Below are positions 7,777 through 16,360 of a DNA stretch of 43,496 nt, in pieces. Location of the stretch: assembly GCA_949289565.1 (NCBI GenBank), contig CASEOO010000033.1, positions 1 through 43,496 on the forward strand, read 5' to 3'. The translations under genes were made by a program, and so were the position numbers. The first letter of the stretch is position 1. The number at the start of each line of letters is the position of its first letter. The notes under the pieces were generated by a model. That model was not told the origin of the DNA. It saw nothing but the letters and a program-made list of their open reading frames with translations, and searched no databases. This DNA comes from an uncultured Bacteroidales bacterium (lineage in GTDB: Bacteria > Bacteroidota > Bacteroidia > Bacteroidales > UBA932).

Positions 7777-10700
7777 TTAAAATTTGATAGAAAGTCCCAG
7801 GAGCACTGAAGTGGTGATAGGATATGAAGTCACACCCATCTCCGGGTCCCAGCCCTGAGGATAATTGTCGATAGAGAAAAGGTCGTTCGCCGAAGCATAG
7901 ATTCTTAAATCCTTGATCTTCGCCTTGGACATCCACTTTTCAGGGAAGGTGTAGCCTATGGTCACATTCTTCAGACGGAAGTACGCGCCGTTGAAAAGCC
8001 AGAAGTCTGAAATAGCGTAGTTGTTGCTCCTGTTCACATATGTGAGCTTAGGATATTCAGCTGATGCATTCTGCTCGGCAGAATTGAATACGCTCCAATA
8101 TTTTCCTTCAAGTATGGCAGGGAATCCGCCATAATTGTCTCTCAGAGGCTGCACCATTTCCGTATACTTGTACGAAAGCTGATAGCCAATGCCCTGGAAT
8201 GCGAGAGAGAAATCTATCCCTTTCCATGCGCATGAGAACTGGCCTCCATACTGGAAACGAGGCAGAGAGTTTCCGAGAGGAACTGCATCGTATTCAGAAT
8301 TGATGACACCGTCAGGCTTGCCGTCAGGACCGCTGATGTCCTTGTATTTCAGGTCACCGGCAGAGACTGTGCTTGAGGTAACGGCGTCATCCGGTCCTGG
8401 AGCTGTCTGATAAATGCCTTCGCAGATATAGCCATACCATTCGTCATAGTACAGGCCGGCACGTTTGATCTTGCCGCCGCTGATAAACTGGCTTCCGTTT
8501 ATCTGGTCTATCTTGGACTGGAAGTCAGAGAGGTTGAGCGAAACATTGTAAGAGAAATCTCCGACACTGTCGTTCCAGCCTATTTCGAGGTCAAAACCCT
8601 GGGTAGACATAGTTCCCGCATTGTCGGCAGGCGCATCATATCCCATGGAATAAGGGATCTGTATATCGAGGAGCATGTTTTCCGTCTTCTTCCAGTACCA
8701 GTCGAAAGTGGCATGAAGCCTCTGGTCAAAGAAACCGAGGTCGATACCCACGTCAGTGGAAGTCGTAGTCTCCCATGTGATATCTTCTATAGCGAGCTGG
8801 TTCATGATAGAAGTCTTCTGGGACACTACTTCACCGTTTTCATCATAGAAAAGGGCGTCATTGAAGCTGACCAGAGCCATATAAGGGAAATAGTTGCTGC
8901 CTATGCGCTCATTTCCGAGCTGACCCCATGAAGCCCTGAGCTTCATGAATGAGAGCCAGTTCTTAGTGGATTTCATCCAATTCTCCTCGCTGAGCACCCA
9001 GCCCGCAGAGAATGACGGGAAGATTCCCCAGCGATGCCCTTTTGCAAACCTCGAGGATGCATCTGCACGGAGATTGGCCTGGAAGAGGTATCTGCCGTCA
9101 TAGTCGTACATGACACGTCCGAACACTGAATTGGAAGTATATTCTGATGCACTGCCGCTGTTCGTCTGATAGTCTTCAGGACCGACATTCAAATACGGAT
9201 AGCTGTCCAGGTCGTAATTGTCCCGGCCGGCAGTGAGATTCTCGCTTTTCATCATGTAGTTCTCAAAACCTGCCATGAGATTCAGGTTATGCTTTTCCTT
9301 GAAGGTATTCATGTAGTTGACAATAACCTGTGAAGTGACATGATAGTTGTCATTTCTGGTCTCAGACAGAGAAGTGTACGAGTAATCTTGCCCGCCGCCT
9401 TCAAGAGCTCCGCCTATGACTGTCGGATCAGTGTTCTGGACCCAGTTTGCGGCTTTCTTGAACTGCTTAGCCTTGGTATAGTTGATAAAAGGTGCAATAA
9501 TGGCCTGAATGCTAAGGCCTTTTACAGGACGGAGGTCGATAGATGCCTTTCCTCCTACCTGAGTGCTCCATGCTGTATATGTACCGCCTTCATGGAGAAT
9601 TCCGTATGGGTTTGCACCATTCTTTCCGGATGCAATGCCGCCGTTTTCCCATATTGCAGGATAGATGGCTGGCATCTTCCTTAGATCGTCGAACGGGTCA
9701 TAGACCGGCCTCTTGTTCTTCGCCCTGCGGACATTGAAGTCGAGAGTGGCATAGAGCAGATCCTTGATGATCGTGAAGTCGTTGTTGGACCTGAGCATAT
9801 ATCTCTGGAACTTACGCCCGTCGTAGAGTGCGCTGACTTCATCGTATGAGATAGTCGCCTGGGATCTCACAACATCATTTCCGCCGTTCACGGAAACAGT
9901 ATGAGTCATTCTTGGCGCTGATTTTTTCAGAATAAGGTCATTCCAGTCAGTGATCGGATAATTGTCCGGATCAGTGGCATTGTTCTTCACCCAGTTCTTT
10001 ATCTGGTCAGCAGACCATTGCTGATAGAATGAGCCTCCGTTGTCATTGTAAAGGAGCTCGTTATGCATTTCCAGATAACGTGTCACGCCCACCATCTGCG
10101 GCTGCTCGGTAGGTATTTCCCATCCGAATTCGCCATTGTAGGAGATGCTCAGGTCTGTCTGTGACCCCCTCTTAGTGGTAATCAGGATGACACCTGCGGC
10201 GGCCTTCGAACCATAAATGGAAGCGGCTGCGGCATCCTTCAGGACAGTGATGCTCTCGACATCATTCGAGTTAACATAGTCGATGTCATCTGTCTGGATA
10301 CCATCCACAATAATAAGAGGGTCGGATGTGCCCATAGTGGTCACACCGCGCACACGGATACTGCTGGCAGATGCGCCAGGGGCATTGTTGTTGCGCTGCA
10401 CAAGCACGCCGGAAAGCGTACCCTGGAGAGCTGTGGAAAGTGTGGTGGTTTTCTTGGCCGCGATGTCGTCGCCTCTGACTGATGCGACTGAGCCTGTAAG
10501 ATCTTTTCTTTTGACAGTACCATAACCTATGACGACTACTTCATCAAGAAGCTTGCTGTCAGGCTCCAGGGAAATAAGAAGGTGGTCCTGGTCGGTAACT
10601 GTGATGTCTTGCGAGATAAATCCGATGTAAGAAATCTCTATGACTGCTCCCTCAGCCGGAATATCGATAGAAAAATTTCCGTCAATGTCGGTGATGGAGC

Positions 10701-10926
10701 CGGTGGCCGTGCCTTTGATCAAGACCGAAGCCCCGATAAGAGGCTCTCCTTGATCGTCTGTCACGACTCCCGTGACTGTCGTCACGTCAGTCTGTCCAGA
10801 TGCATATATAGCGTTCCCCCCCCCCTGGACAGGGACGGCAGAAGCCTCGTATGCAGCTGCAACTGACATCATTGCGCAGATAGAAAAGCATAGTTTTCCA
10901 ATGCGCCGGTAAAGTTTAGCATACAT
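7777..10926 (-). CDS. SusC/RagA-family TonB-dependent outer-membrane transporter
   Basis: This 1049-residue transporter has a signal peptide at about 1-30. A carboxypeptidase-regulatory-like domain follows at about 52-125 (VTGVVTDDQGEPLIGASVLIKG, SYIGF). The plug starts with LDEVVVIGYGTVKRKDLTGSV, includes IRVRGVTT and SITVLKDAAAASIYGSKAAAGVILITTKRG, and precedes a 22-strand-type barrel ending in aromatic SIKF. It imports oligosaccharides across the outer membrane using TonB energy together with the SusD lid. It starts 42 bp after the upstream glycosidase-like gene with no clear promoter between, so it is probably in that operon. A run of ten G residues lies in codons just after the signal peptide (10816-10825) and could make expression frame-unstable. 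Confidence 0.95.
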   Translation of the reverse strand: MYAKLYRRIGKLCFSICAMMSVAAAYEASAVPVQGGGNAIYASGQTDVTTVTGVVTDDQGEPLIGASVLIKGTATGSITDIDGNFSIDIPAEGAVIEISYIGFISQDITVTDQDHLLISLEPDSKLLDEVVVIGYGTVKRKDLTGSVASVRGDDIAAKKTTTLSTALQGTLSGVLVQRNNNAPGASASSIRVRGVTTMGTSDPLIIVDGIQTDDIDYVNSNDVESITVLKDAAAASIYGSKAAAGVILITTKRGSQTDLSISYNGEFGWEIPTEQPQMVGVTRYLEMHNELLYNDNGGSFYQQWSADQIKNWVKNNATDPDNYPITDWNDLILKKSAPRMTHTVSVNGGNDVVRSQATISYDEVSALYDGRKFQRYMLRSNNDFTIIKDLLYATLDFNVRRAKNKRPVYDPFDDLRKMPAIYPAIWENGGIASGKNGANPYGILHEGGTYTAWSTQVGGKASIDLRPVKGLSIQAIIAPFINYTKAKQFKKAANWVQNTDPTVIGGALEGGGQDYSYTSLSETRNDNYHVTSQVIVNYMNTFKEKHNLNLMAGFENYMMKSENLTAGRDNYDLDSYPYLNVGPEDYQTNSGSASEYTSNSVFGRVMYDYDGRYLFQANLRADASSRFAKGHRWGIFPSFSAGWVLSEENWMKSTKNWLSFMKLRASWGQLGNERIGSNYFPYMALVSFNDALFYDENGEVVSQKTSIMNQLAIEDITWETTTSTDVGIDLGFFDQRLHATFDWYWKKTENMLLDIQIPYSMGYDAPADNAGTMSTQGFDLEIGWNDSVGDFSYNVSLNLSDFQSKIDQINGSQFISGGKIKRAGLYYDEWYGYICEGIYQTAPGPDDAVTSSTVSAGDLKYKDISGPDGKPDGVINSEYDAVPLGNSLPRFQYGGQFSCAWKGIDFSLAFQGIGYQLSYKYTEMVQPLRDNYGGFPAILEGKYWSVFNSAEQNASAEYPKLTYVNRSNNYAISDFWLFNGAYFRLKNVTIGYTFPEKWMSKAKIKDLRIYASANDLFSIDNYPQGWDPEMGVTSYPITTSVLLGLSIKF
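10816..10825 (-). repeat. G10 homopolymer within susC, just after the signal peptide codons
   Basis: Ten consecutive C on the plus strand encode part of Gln-Gly-Gly-Gly-Asn near residue 35 of the SusC protein. Gain or loss of one base would end translation early, so the tract could switch the transporter by slipped-strand mispairing. Sequencing error in the tract is the main alternative. Confidence 0.9.
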
Positions 10927-10968
10927 AATTACAACGATTAGGATTATTGTTTTCCGTTATATTTTCAA

Positions 10969-12516
10969 TCAATCGGACACAGACACTGTCTGCACTTTCG
11001 CCCATCCTCCGGCGACAAGACGGTCTTCAGGCAGGGCGACCTCTATCCCCGGAACAGCAGGCTGTTCCGAAGTGTCGACAATGCCTGCCGCCAGAGTATA
11101 TTCCCCTGCAGGTATGTTTTCAGGCACAAACCTGAAAGTATAGGCAGGCTCTGCTCCTTTAATCCATGCAGACGGATCTGCATTTTCGTCAACATAAACA
11201 GCGGCGACATTGCCCGAATTATCGATGAGGGCAAAGGCTGCCTTGTATTTATAATTCCATTGCTGAAGGTTATTAGGGCAATACCCCCATCCCATATTGG
11301 CCCACTTGTGGGCTATAGTGGCTTTGCGTCCATTCACCAGCTTCAGAGGAGCTGAAATTTCTGCCGGATATAGCCTGTAGCCTCCTTCAGCGACAAACTT
11401 CTGCACATAATCAAATGCATCGCGGAACCAGGACGCCGTCTCCTTTCCTGCACGGAAATCCATCATGTTCACCTTCTCTTCCTCTGATGTCTTGAACTCG
11501 CCTGCACGTACATCTTTCGGAGTCTTGTATCCTGCCGGATCCTGCCACCATGAATGCTGGCCAACTATCCAGCCCCCTTCCATAATGACAGGCAGCTTAT
11601 ACGCCCATTTTTTCACATATGAACGTTCCCAGTCATTATAGCCCCAGTCCTGGTTGTTCATTCCGAAAGAGTCGGCACGGAGGCAATAGCCATTATCTAT
11701 CGCGATCTGGAGCAGGCTCTCGCTGTCCGGGTCCACCTGCCGTCCTTCACTGACAGGGGCGCCTATATGCCTGTGATAGTTTATAACCAGAGGTACTTTT
11801 GTAAATGTCCTGGAATACAGGCTGGTAATCCATTCCATTGTATTCTTCTTATAATAAGAAGTGCTGTCGGAAATGGCATTCCCTGGCTCATACGCCACAT
11901 TGTGCCCTTCGCCCCACTTGCCGAGACCATAGCCATCTATGAAAGCTGTGATGTCCGGATCGTTGAATTCAGCGGCGAAGGCCTCAATGAATTTTTCATA
12001 ATGTTTTCTGAAAACGGGGTCCTGCGGAAACGGTGTCTTCTGATCAGGTCTCCGAGGGTTCTGAAGATAATATCCGGCACCGTCTTCAAATACGAAATCA
12101 GGAGTATTTGCCCCCTGGTCACGTCCGTCCACCACTACCCTGAAAGCCAGTTTCATTCCTCTGTCCCTGGCACTTTTCAACAGACGGGACAGACGGGAAT
12201 CTGGATCGTTCCAGAAATATTTGCCCTCTTCCGGCTCCATGGAGGACCAGCTGGTCCTGAGATATGCTACGGAGGCATAGTCAGAAACCTTCACTGTCAG
12301 CTTTCCGCTATCGGCAGGCATGCTGTCATAACCCTGTTCTTCCCAGAAATTCTCATCCCAGTTCCTGGCCAGATACATCACCCAGCCGTTGAGAGGGTTG
12401 TCAAGTACACGTACTGAGTCTGGTTCATATGTCACCGTCTGGGATGGTCCGGTACAAGATACCTGGAAGAAAGACGCAGATATAATAATAAAGGTAAAAA
12501 AACGATTGATTTTCAT
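10969..12516 (-). CDS. DUF4832-like lipoprotein, putative TIM-barrel glycoside hydrolase (first gene of PUL operon)
   Basis: The start at 12516 (MKINRFF) gives a 515-residue lipoprotein with lipobox FQVSC (Cys21). An upstream in-frame ATG at 12600 is rejected because it lies within the promoter. The protein is a paralogue of the one at 2652-4289, sharing NPLNGWV, GYGLGKWGE, VINYHRH, LRADSFGM and VIMEGGWIVGQHSWW. Counting from MKINRFF, the conserved glutamates are Glu203 and Glu313, a plausible acid/base and nucleophile pair for a GH-A type barrel. The C-terminus (about 390-515) is beta-rich. As the first gene of the susCD operon it is likely central to attacking the target glycan. Membership of the DUF4832 group is from memory, and enzyme activity is inferred. 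Confidence 0.7.
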   Translation of the reverse strand: MKINRFFTFIIISASFFQVSCTGPSQTVTYEPDSVRVLDNPLNGWVMYLARNWDENFWEEQGYDSMPADSGKLTVKVSDYASVAYLRTSWSSMEPEEGKYFWNDPDSRLSRLLKSARDRGMKLAFRVVVDGRDQGANTPDFVFEDGAGYYLQNPRRPDQKTPFPQDPVFRKHYEKFIEAFAAEFNDPDITAFIDGYGLGKWGEGHNVAYEPGNAISDSTSYYKKNTMEWITSLYSRTFTKVPLVINYHRHIGAPVSEGRQVDPDSESLLQIAIDNGYCLRADSFGMNNQDWGYNDWERSYVKKWAYKLPVIMEGGWIVGQHSWWQDPAGYKTPKDVRAGEFKTSEEEKVNMMDFRAGKETASWFRDAFDYVQKFVAEGGYRLYPAEISAPLKLVNGRKATIAHKWANMGWGYCPNNLQQWNYKYKAAFALIDNSGNVAAVYVDENADPSAWIKGAEPAYTFRFVPENIPAGEYTLAAGIVDTSEQPAVPGIEVALPEDRLVAGGWAKVQTVSVSD

Positions 12517-12550
12517 ATCAGTCTGTTTCAGTGTCATTATCCGCAGCGTG

Positions 12551-12564
12551 TGTTTACGTACACA
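12551..12564. promoter_or_regulatory. Putative operator, copy 1 (TGTTTACGTACACA)
   Basis: This 14-bp near-palindrome (TGTkTACGTAmACA) lies just downstream of the -7 element of the PUL operon promoter, where a bound repressor would block transcription. An identical 14-mer occurs at 15157-15170 in the GH3 promoter. The central TACGTA fits LacI- or GntR-type operators, but no such regulator is in the window. Confidence 0.6.
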
Positions 12565-12569
12565 GTCTG

Positions 12570-12601
12570 CAAATTTAATTGATATGCATATCAATTGCAA
12601 A
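12570..12601 (-). promoter_or_regulatory. Bacteroidetes-type promoter of the PUL operon
   Basis: On the minus strand TTTG (12601-12598) is followed after exactly 20 bp by TAAATTTG (12577-12570). This is a full match to the Bacteroidetes housekeeping consensus TTTG-N19-21-TAnnTTTG. Transcription should start a few bases beyond, before the ATG at 12516, which rules out the in-frame ATG at 12600. Confidence 0.8.
12577..12596. promoter_or_regulatory. Perfect 20-bp palindrome filling the promoter spacer
   Basis: AATTGATATGCATATCAATT is its own reverse complement and occupies almost exactly the space between the -33 and -7 elements. It is a candidate binding site for a second dimeric regulator, separate from the TACGTA operator. 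It is absent from the GH3 promoter. Confidence 0.5.
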
Positions 12602-12633
12602 TATTATTTTACAATTCTGTCCAAAGCGGCGTT

Positions 12634-15096
12634 TCAGCGCTTGATTTCAATACTGCATGAAAGAGGCAGGTCTGCCGAAGACGGCCCGGCGGAAATCCTG
12701 AACTCGCCTGGCTCGACAACAAATGTCTTCGAATCAATGTCGTAGAACGAGAAGGCTTCGCTGTCAAGCTTCACTGCGACCCGGACGGTTTCCCCTGCCT
12801 TCACATAAACTTTCTCATAGCCCTTAAGTTCCTTCAAAGGGCGCTTGACCGATGACTCGGCATCCCCTACATACACCTGCGCAGTCTCGTATCCGTCCAC
12901 AGTTCCCGTGTTCGTGACGTCAAAGCTCACTTCATACTCGCCCCTGCCGCACTTCTTTACCTCAAGCCCTGAGTATTCGAAGTCTGTGTACGACTGGCCG
13001 TAACCAAATGCATACCTCGGAGTCTTGCCTGTACGGTCATAACCGCGATACCCCATAAACACACCCTCAGTATACGTCACACGCTTGTTCTTGTCATAAT
13101 AACTGTCATGCACAGGATTATCCTCCCACTTGTTCTCGATGGAAATCGGCAGCTTCCCGCTCGGGTTGATCTTCCCTGTCAGGATCTCGGCCAGCGCTTG
13201 ACCGCCCTCCTGGCCAGGATGCCATGCCATCAGCACAGACTCCACATCATCGGACCAGCCATTGAAATCCACACCGCCGCCGGCATTCACCGCCACAGTC
13301 ACCCTGTCATGCAGGGAAGACACCAGATTCATCATCCGGATCTGGTCGGCAGGCAGCTGGAACGGCCTTTCCCAGCCCTCGCCCTCTGTACTGCTGTTGA
13401 ATCCGGCACAGTAAAGCACATCCGATGCCTCTGCCAGGGAAGCGTTCAGCTTATCCATATTCATCAGCCCGGCCTCGAACACCACAGTGGCCTCGCCTGC
13501 ATTGTCATAAAACTCGAACCTCAGATCGTATGTCTTTCCAGCCTCCACATTGAAAAATACCGAACGCGTGGTCAGTGAATGATTTCCCCAGTCCCCACCA
13601 AGTCTTTCTCCATTCACGAAAAGCCTGTAGCCGTCATCACCGGCCATCTTCACACGGATAGTACCTGACGCAGGAGCCTTGTACACACCGGTCCACCTCA
13701 CTGAAAATCCGTCATCCGGCATGCCGTCGAAAGGATGCCCGTAGCTCCAGTAATGAGTCGGATTCTGCTCTGTCTCAGTCCTGAACACATCCCCGGAGAG
13801 AGTCTTGTTATTGAAATACTCTGCCACGAATCCTCTGACCTCGGAACTGTCATTCACATACACGGACGAAAGAATATCCTCATACAGAACATCATCCGAA
13901 AGCAATATCACATTCTCTTCGCCCAGTATTCCAGCCAGGCCCTGATAAGGGGAAACCGTCGAATAAGGCGTCACAAAACCACTGCCTCCACCCGTAGTGA
14001 TGACATCCGCGTTCGGCCCCATAACCACCACCTTCGCATCAGCGGCGAAAGGAAGATTCCCGTTCCTGTTCTCGAGAAGGACTATGCCCTGACGGGCAAT
14101 TTCGAGGGCTGTCGCCTTGCTCACTTCATTGTCCAATGCGATAGTCTCATCCACAGGCAATTTATCCAGGAATCCGAAAGCGCTGTAAGTCTGAAGAATA
14201 TGTTTGACCTTCAGGTCAATGTCCTTTTCAGTTATGACACCTGAATCCAGAAGCGGCTTAATCTTCTCAGGCGTGAAATAAACACCTTTCGGACACTCCA
14301 GATCCAAACCTCCGAGAACGGCTCCAGGAGTAGAATACACTGATGTCCAGTCAGATATGACTATACCCTTAAAGCCCCACTGTTTTCTCAGAATCTCGTT
14401 GTTCAGCCATGGATTCTCCGTAGAATGCACGCCCCAGATAAGATTATAGCTGTCCATTACGAGAGCTACGCCCGCCTCCTGGACCGCCTTTCTGAATGCA
14501 GGAAAATAGATTTCCTGCAATGTCCTCTCATCCACATCCGAGCTGGCGCTGTGACGGATATTCTCCAGCTGGTTGTTTGCGGCAAAATGCTTTACCGTGG
14601 CCATGATTCCCTGATCCTGCACGCCGAGAATGTACTGCTTGGCAGTCTCGGATGCCAGATACGGGTCCTCGCCCATATATTCATAGTTCCTCCCGCACAT
14701 CGGGGCTCTGTATATATTCACTCCCGGACCGAGCATAATCTGCACTCCGCGGGCCTTTGCATCCCGGCCGAGCCCTGCTCCCATATCATATGCCAGATCC
14801 CTGCTCCATGTTGCGGCCGTCAGTATCCCGCACGGGTAGAGTGTGCTTTTGGTATTGTTCCGGACTCCCTGAGGACCGTCCGCTATCCTGATGGCAGGAA
14901 TACCGAGCCTTTCCACTCCGCGGAGGTAGAACGAGCGCTCTGCCCCTATCAGTCCTATCTTCTCATCAAGTGTCATCTGGCGCACCAGAGACTCTGCCCG
15001 CGCCTCATCTTCAGGGGTGATCACAACCTGGGCATCTGAAATATGCCACATTGCACACAGCAAGACTGTGCACAATAATAATCTAAAAGATTTCAT
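12634..15096 (-). CDS. Glycoside hydrolase family 3 beta-glycosidase with PA14 insert
   Basis: Starting at MKSFRLL (15096) the protein has 820 residues and a signal peptide (cleavage near SDA-QVV). An ATG at 15108 would add four residues. Residue numbers here count from 15108. The GH3 N-domain includes GxRIADGPQGVR, GPGVNIYRAPMCGRNYEYMGEDP, KHFAANN and VISDW, in which Asp253 is the predicted nucleophile. A PA14 domain (about 425-548: YFNNKTLSG, DDGYRLFVNGERL) is inserted in the second domain. Glu576 or Glu578 in STEGEGWERP is the likely acid/base. A fibronectin III-like domain ends the protein. It should cleave terminal beta-linked glucose or xylose from imported oligosaccharides in the periplasm. 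It has its own promoter carrying the operator shared with the PUL operon. Confidence 0.93.
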   Translation of the reverse strand: MKSFRLLLCTVLLCAMWHISDAQVVITPEDEARAESLVRQMTLDEKIGLIGAERSFYLRGVERLGIPAIRIADGPQGVRNNTKSTLYPCGILTAATWSRDLAYDMGAGLGRDAKARGVQIMLGPGVNIYRAPMCGRNYEYMGEDPYLASETAKQYILGVQDQGIMATVKHFAANNQLENIRHSASSDVDERTLQEIYFPAFRKAVQEAGVALVMDSYNLIWGVHSTENPWLNNEILRKQWGFKGIVISDWTSVYSTPGAVLGGLDLECPKGVYFTPEKIKPLLDSGVITEKDIDLKVKHILQTYSAFGFLDKLPVDETIALDNEVSKATALEIARQGIVLLENRNGNLPFAADAKVVVMGPNADVITTGGGSGFVTPYSTVSPYQGLAGILGEENVILLSDDVLYEDILSSVYVNDSSEVRGFVAEYFNNKTLSGDVFRTETEQNPTHYWSYGHPFDGMPDDGFSVRWTGVYKAPASGTIRVKMAGDDGYRLFVNGERLGGDWGNHSLTTRSVFFNVEAGKTYDLRFEFYDNAGEATVVFEAGLMNMDKLNASLAEASDVLYCAGFNSSTEGEGWERPFQLPADQIRMMNLVSSLHDRVTVAVNAGGGVDFNGWSDDVESVLMAWHPGQEGGQALAEILTGKINPSGKLPISIENKWEDNPVHDSYYDKNKRVTYTEGVFMGYRGYDRTGKTPRYAFGYGQSYTDFEYSGLEVKKCGRGEYEVSFDVTNTGTVDGYETAQVYVGDAESSVKRPLKELKGYEKVYVKAGETVRVAVKLDSEAFSFYDIDSKTFVVEPGEFRISAGPSSADLPLSCSIEIKR

Positions 15097-15140
15097 GTCT
15101 GGAAACAAATGATTTTAGTTCAGTGTTTAACTTTCGGCGA

Positions 15141-15172
15141 CAAATTTAATAAGAATTGTTTACGTACACAAA
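15141..15172 (-). promoter_or_regulatory. Bacteroidetes-type promoter of the GH3 gene
   Basis: On the minus strand TTTG (15172-15169), a 20-bp spacer and TAAATTTG (15148-15141) match the consensus fully. The elements and spacing are the same as in the PUL operon promoter. Confidence 0.8.
15157..15170. promoter_or_regulatory. Putative operator, copy 2 (TGTTTACGTACACA)
   Basis: This copy is identical in all 14 bases to the one at 12551-12564, but here it overlaps the -33 element and part of the spacer. Two copies at two PUL promoters about 2.6 kb apart suggest a shared regulator that acts by blocking polymerase. Confidence 0.6.
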
Positions 15173-15208
15173 TTTTTTATTCACTATCTTCCAGACATAA
15201 TTATAAGT

Positions 15209-16087
15209 CTACTCTCCAGGAATTTCTATAGTATATACACTGCTGAATTCTTCTCCTGCTCCAAGCCTGTTGATCCAGTCTCGGCCGCTGATGCCTCCTG
15301 CATAGCCCACCCTGTCGCATCGTCCGTACCAAGGCTCGATGCACACGAACGGAGCATTCTTCCCTGGAGGAGACCACAGCCCCACCAGAGGTGCATCAAA
15401 ACTGAGACTGAGCCATGGAGCATGGTCCTGCCTGCATAGAGTGACCTTGTCCACCTGGCTGTTATCTATGATGAGGGCATCCTGATCAAAAGTGTGGACG
15501 TCCAGAGGCAGATACTCCCCTTCCATTTGAAGACTGTATCTGGTATCGGCATCGGCACATCCTTTATCTTTCACCAGAATGTACTCCATGCCAGTCTTCC
15601 CGCCGAAATGGAAATACCCTCTGCCTGCGGTCTCAGGCTTGAAATCAGGAAAATTAAATGCCGGATGGGCGCCTATCTGGAAATACATGTCCTCGCGGCC
15701 TGTGTTCAGCACCTTCCATAGCACATCCACATTTCTGCCAGAAAGTCTGTATCCTATTTCGAGACAGAAATGATATGGATATTTTTCGAGTGTCTCAGGA
15801 GAGTCTTCGAGCCGGAACCATATTTCGTTTTCAGACTGGCTGGCCAGGGAAAATTCCATATCCCTGGCGAAGCCGTGCTGAGGCAGGCCGTATTCCCTGC
15901 CATTCACGCGGTAAATATTTTCCCATACCCTGCCCACAATGGGGAAGAGCACTGGAGAGTGCCTGGCCCAGAACTGAGGGTCAGCCTGCCAGAGGTATTC
16001 AGTATTGCCGCATTTGATACTGCACAATTCCGCTCCATGGCTGTCGATTTCTATCGTCAGAAAATCATTTTTGAGAATCTTTTTCAT
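15209..16087 (-). CDS. Aldose 1-epimerase-family protein (LacX-like)
   Basis: This 292-residue protein lacks a signal peptide, so it should be cytoplasmic. It shows the galactose-mutarotase fold of the short LacX/YeaD type: WQADPQFWARHSPVLFPIVGR near the start, QHGFARD (His71), QIGAHPAFNFP (His141) and a C-terminal CIEPWYGRCD block whose Glu would be the general base. It would interconvert alpha and beta anomers of a sugar, or a phosphorylated sugar. It lies upstream of the GH3 gene on the same strand, but the GH3 gene has its own promoter in the 112-bp gap. A functional link to the PUL is therefore suggestive only. No consensus promoter was found just upstream. Confidence 0.85.
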   Translation of the reverse strand: MKKILKNDFLTIEIDSHGAELCSIKCGNTEYLWQADPQFWARHSPVLFPIVGRVWENIYRVNGREYGLPQHGFARDMEFSLASQSENEIWFRLEDSPETLEKYPYHFCLEIGYRLSGRNVDVLWKVLNTGREDMYFQIGAHPAFNFPDFKPETAGRGYFHFGGKTGMEYILVKDKGCADADTRYSLQMEGEYLPLDVHTFDQDALIIDNSQVDKVTLCRQDHAPWLSLSFDAPLVGLWSPPGKNAPFVCIEPWYGRCDRVGYAGGISGRDWINRLGAGEEFSSVYTIEIPGE

Positions 16088-16139
16088 AATATCGCTATCG
16101 TTCAGTGTTATTCAGTGCCGTTCTGCTGAAATAAAATGC

Positions 16140-16184
16140 AAAAGTCGCCTGAACCACTCACGACCAGTGACTTAGACGACTTTT
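16140..16184 (-). terminator. Long hairpin terminator downstream of tRNA-Gln
   Basis: On the minus strand AAAAGTCGTCT pairs with AGGCGACTTTT, and the stem continues inward through AGTCACT/AGTGGTT with G-T pairs around a GGTCGTG loop. The distal arm ends in TTTT. It begins one base after the tRNA 3' end. Confidence 0.75.
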
Positions 16185-16185
16185 G

Positions 16186-16256
16186 TTGAGATACCAAGAT
16201 TCGAACTTGGACAGACAGAACCAAAATCTGTAGTGCTACCATTACACCATATCTCA
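16186..16256 (-). tRNA. tRNA-Gln (anticodon UUG)
   Basis: This 71-nt tRNA has a seven-pair acceptor stem TGAGATA/TATCTCA with discriminator A. It has a D arm with GTG...CAC around TAATGGTAG, an anticodon stem ACAGA/TCTGT with loop TTTTGGT (anticodon TTG), and a T arm CCAAG/CTTGG with TTCGAAT. CCA is not encoded. The promoter is at 16267-16298 and the terminator follows directly. Confidence 0.95.
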
Positions 16257-16266
16257 ATTCCAGCGG

Positions 16267-16298
16267 CAAATATAGTTTATATTTTGTTTTTCTGCAAA
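16267..16298 (-). promoter_or_regulatory. Promoter of tRNA-Gln
   Basis: On the minus strand TTTG (16298-16295), a 20-bp spacer and TATATTTG (16274-16267) match the Bacteroidetes consensus fully. The -7 box ends about 11 bp before the mature tRNA 5' end. Confidence 0.8.
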
Positions 16299-16360
16299 TC
16301 CGCAATGCCCTGGCAAGCAGACAATTTATAGGCTGTTTTATTTTTGAAACTGGTTCAGCG

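Noticed and set aside
12517..12600. N-terminal extension of the first PUL glycosidase-like gene from the ATG at 12600
   Set aside because: It would start inside the -33/-7 promoter region, and the signal peptide begins at 12516.
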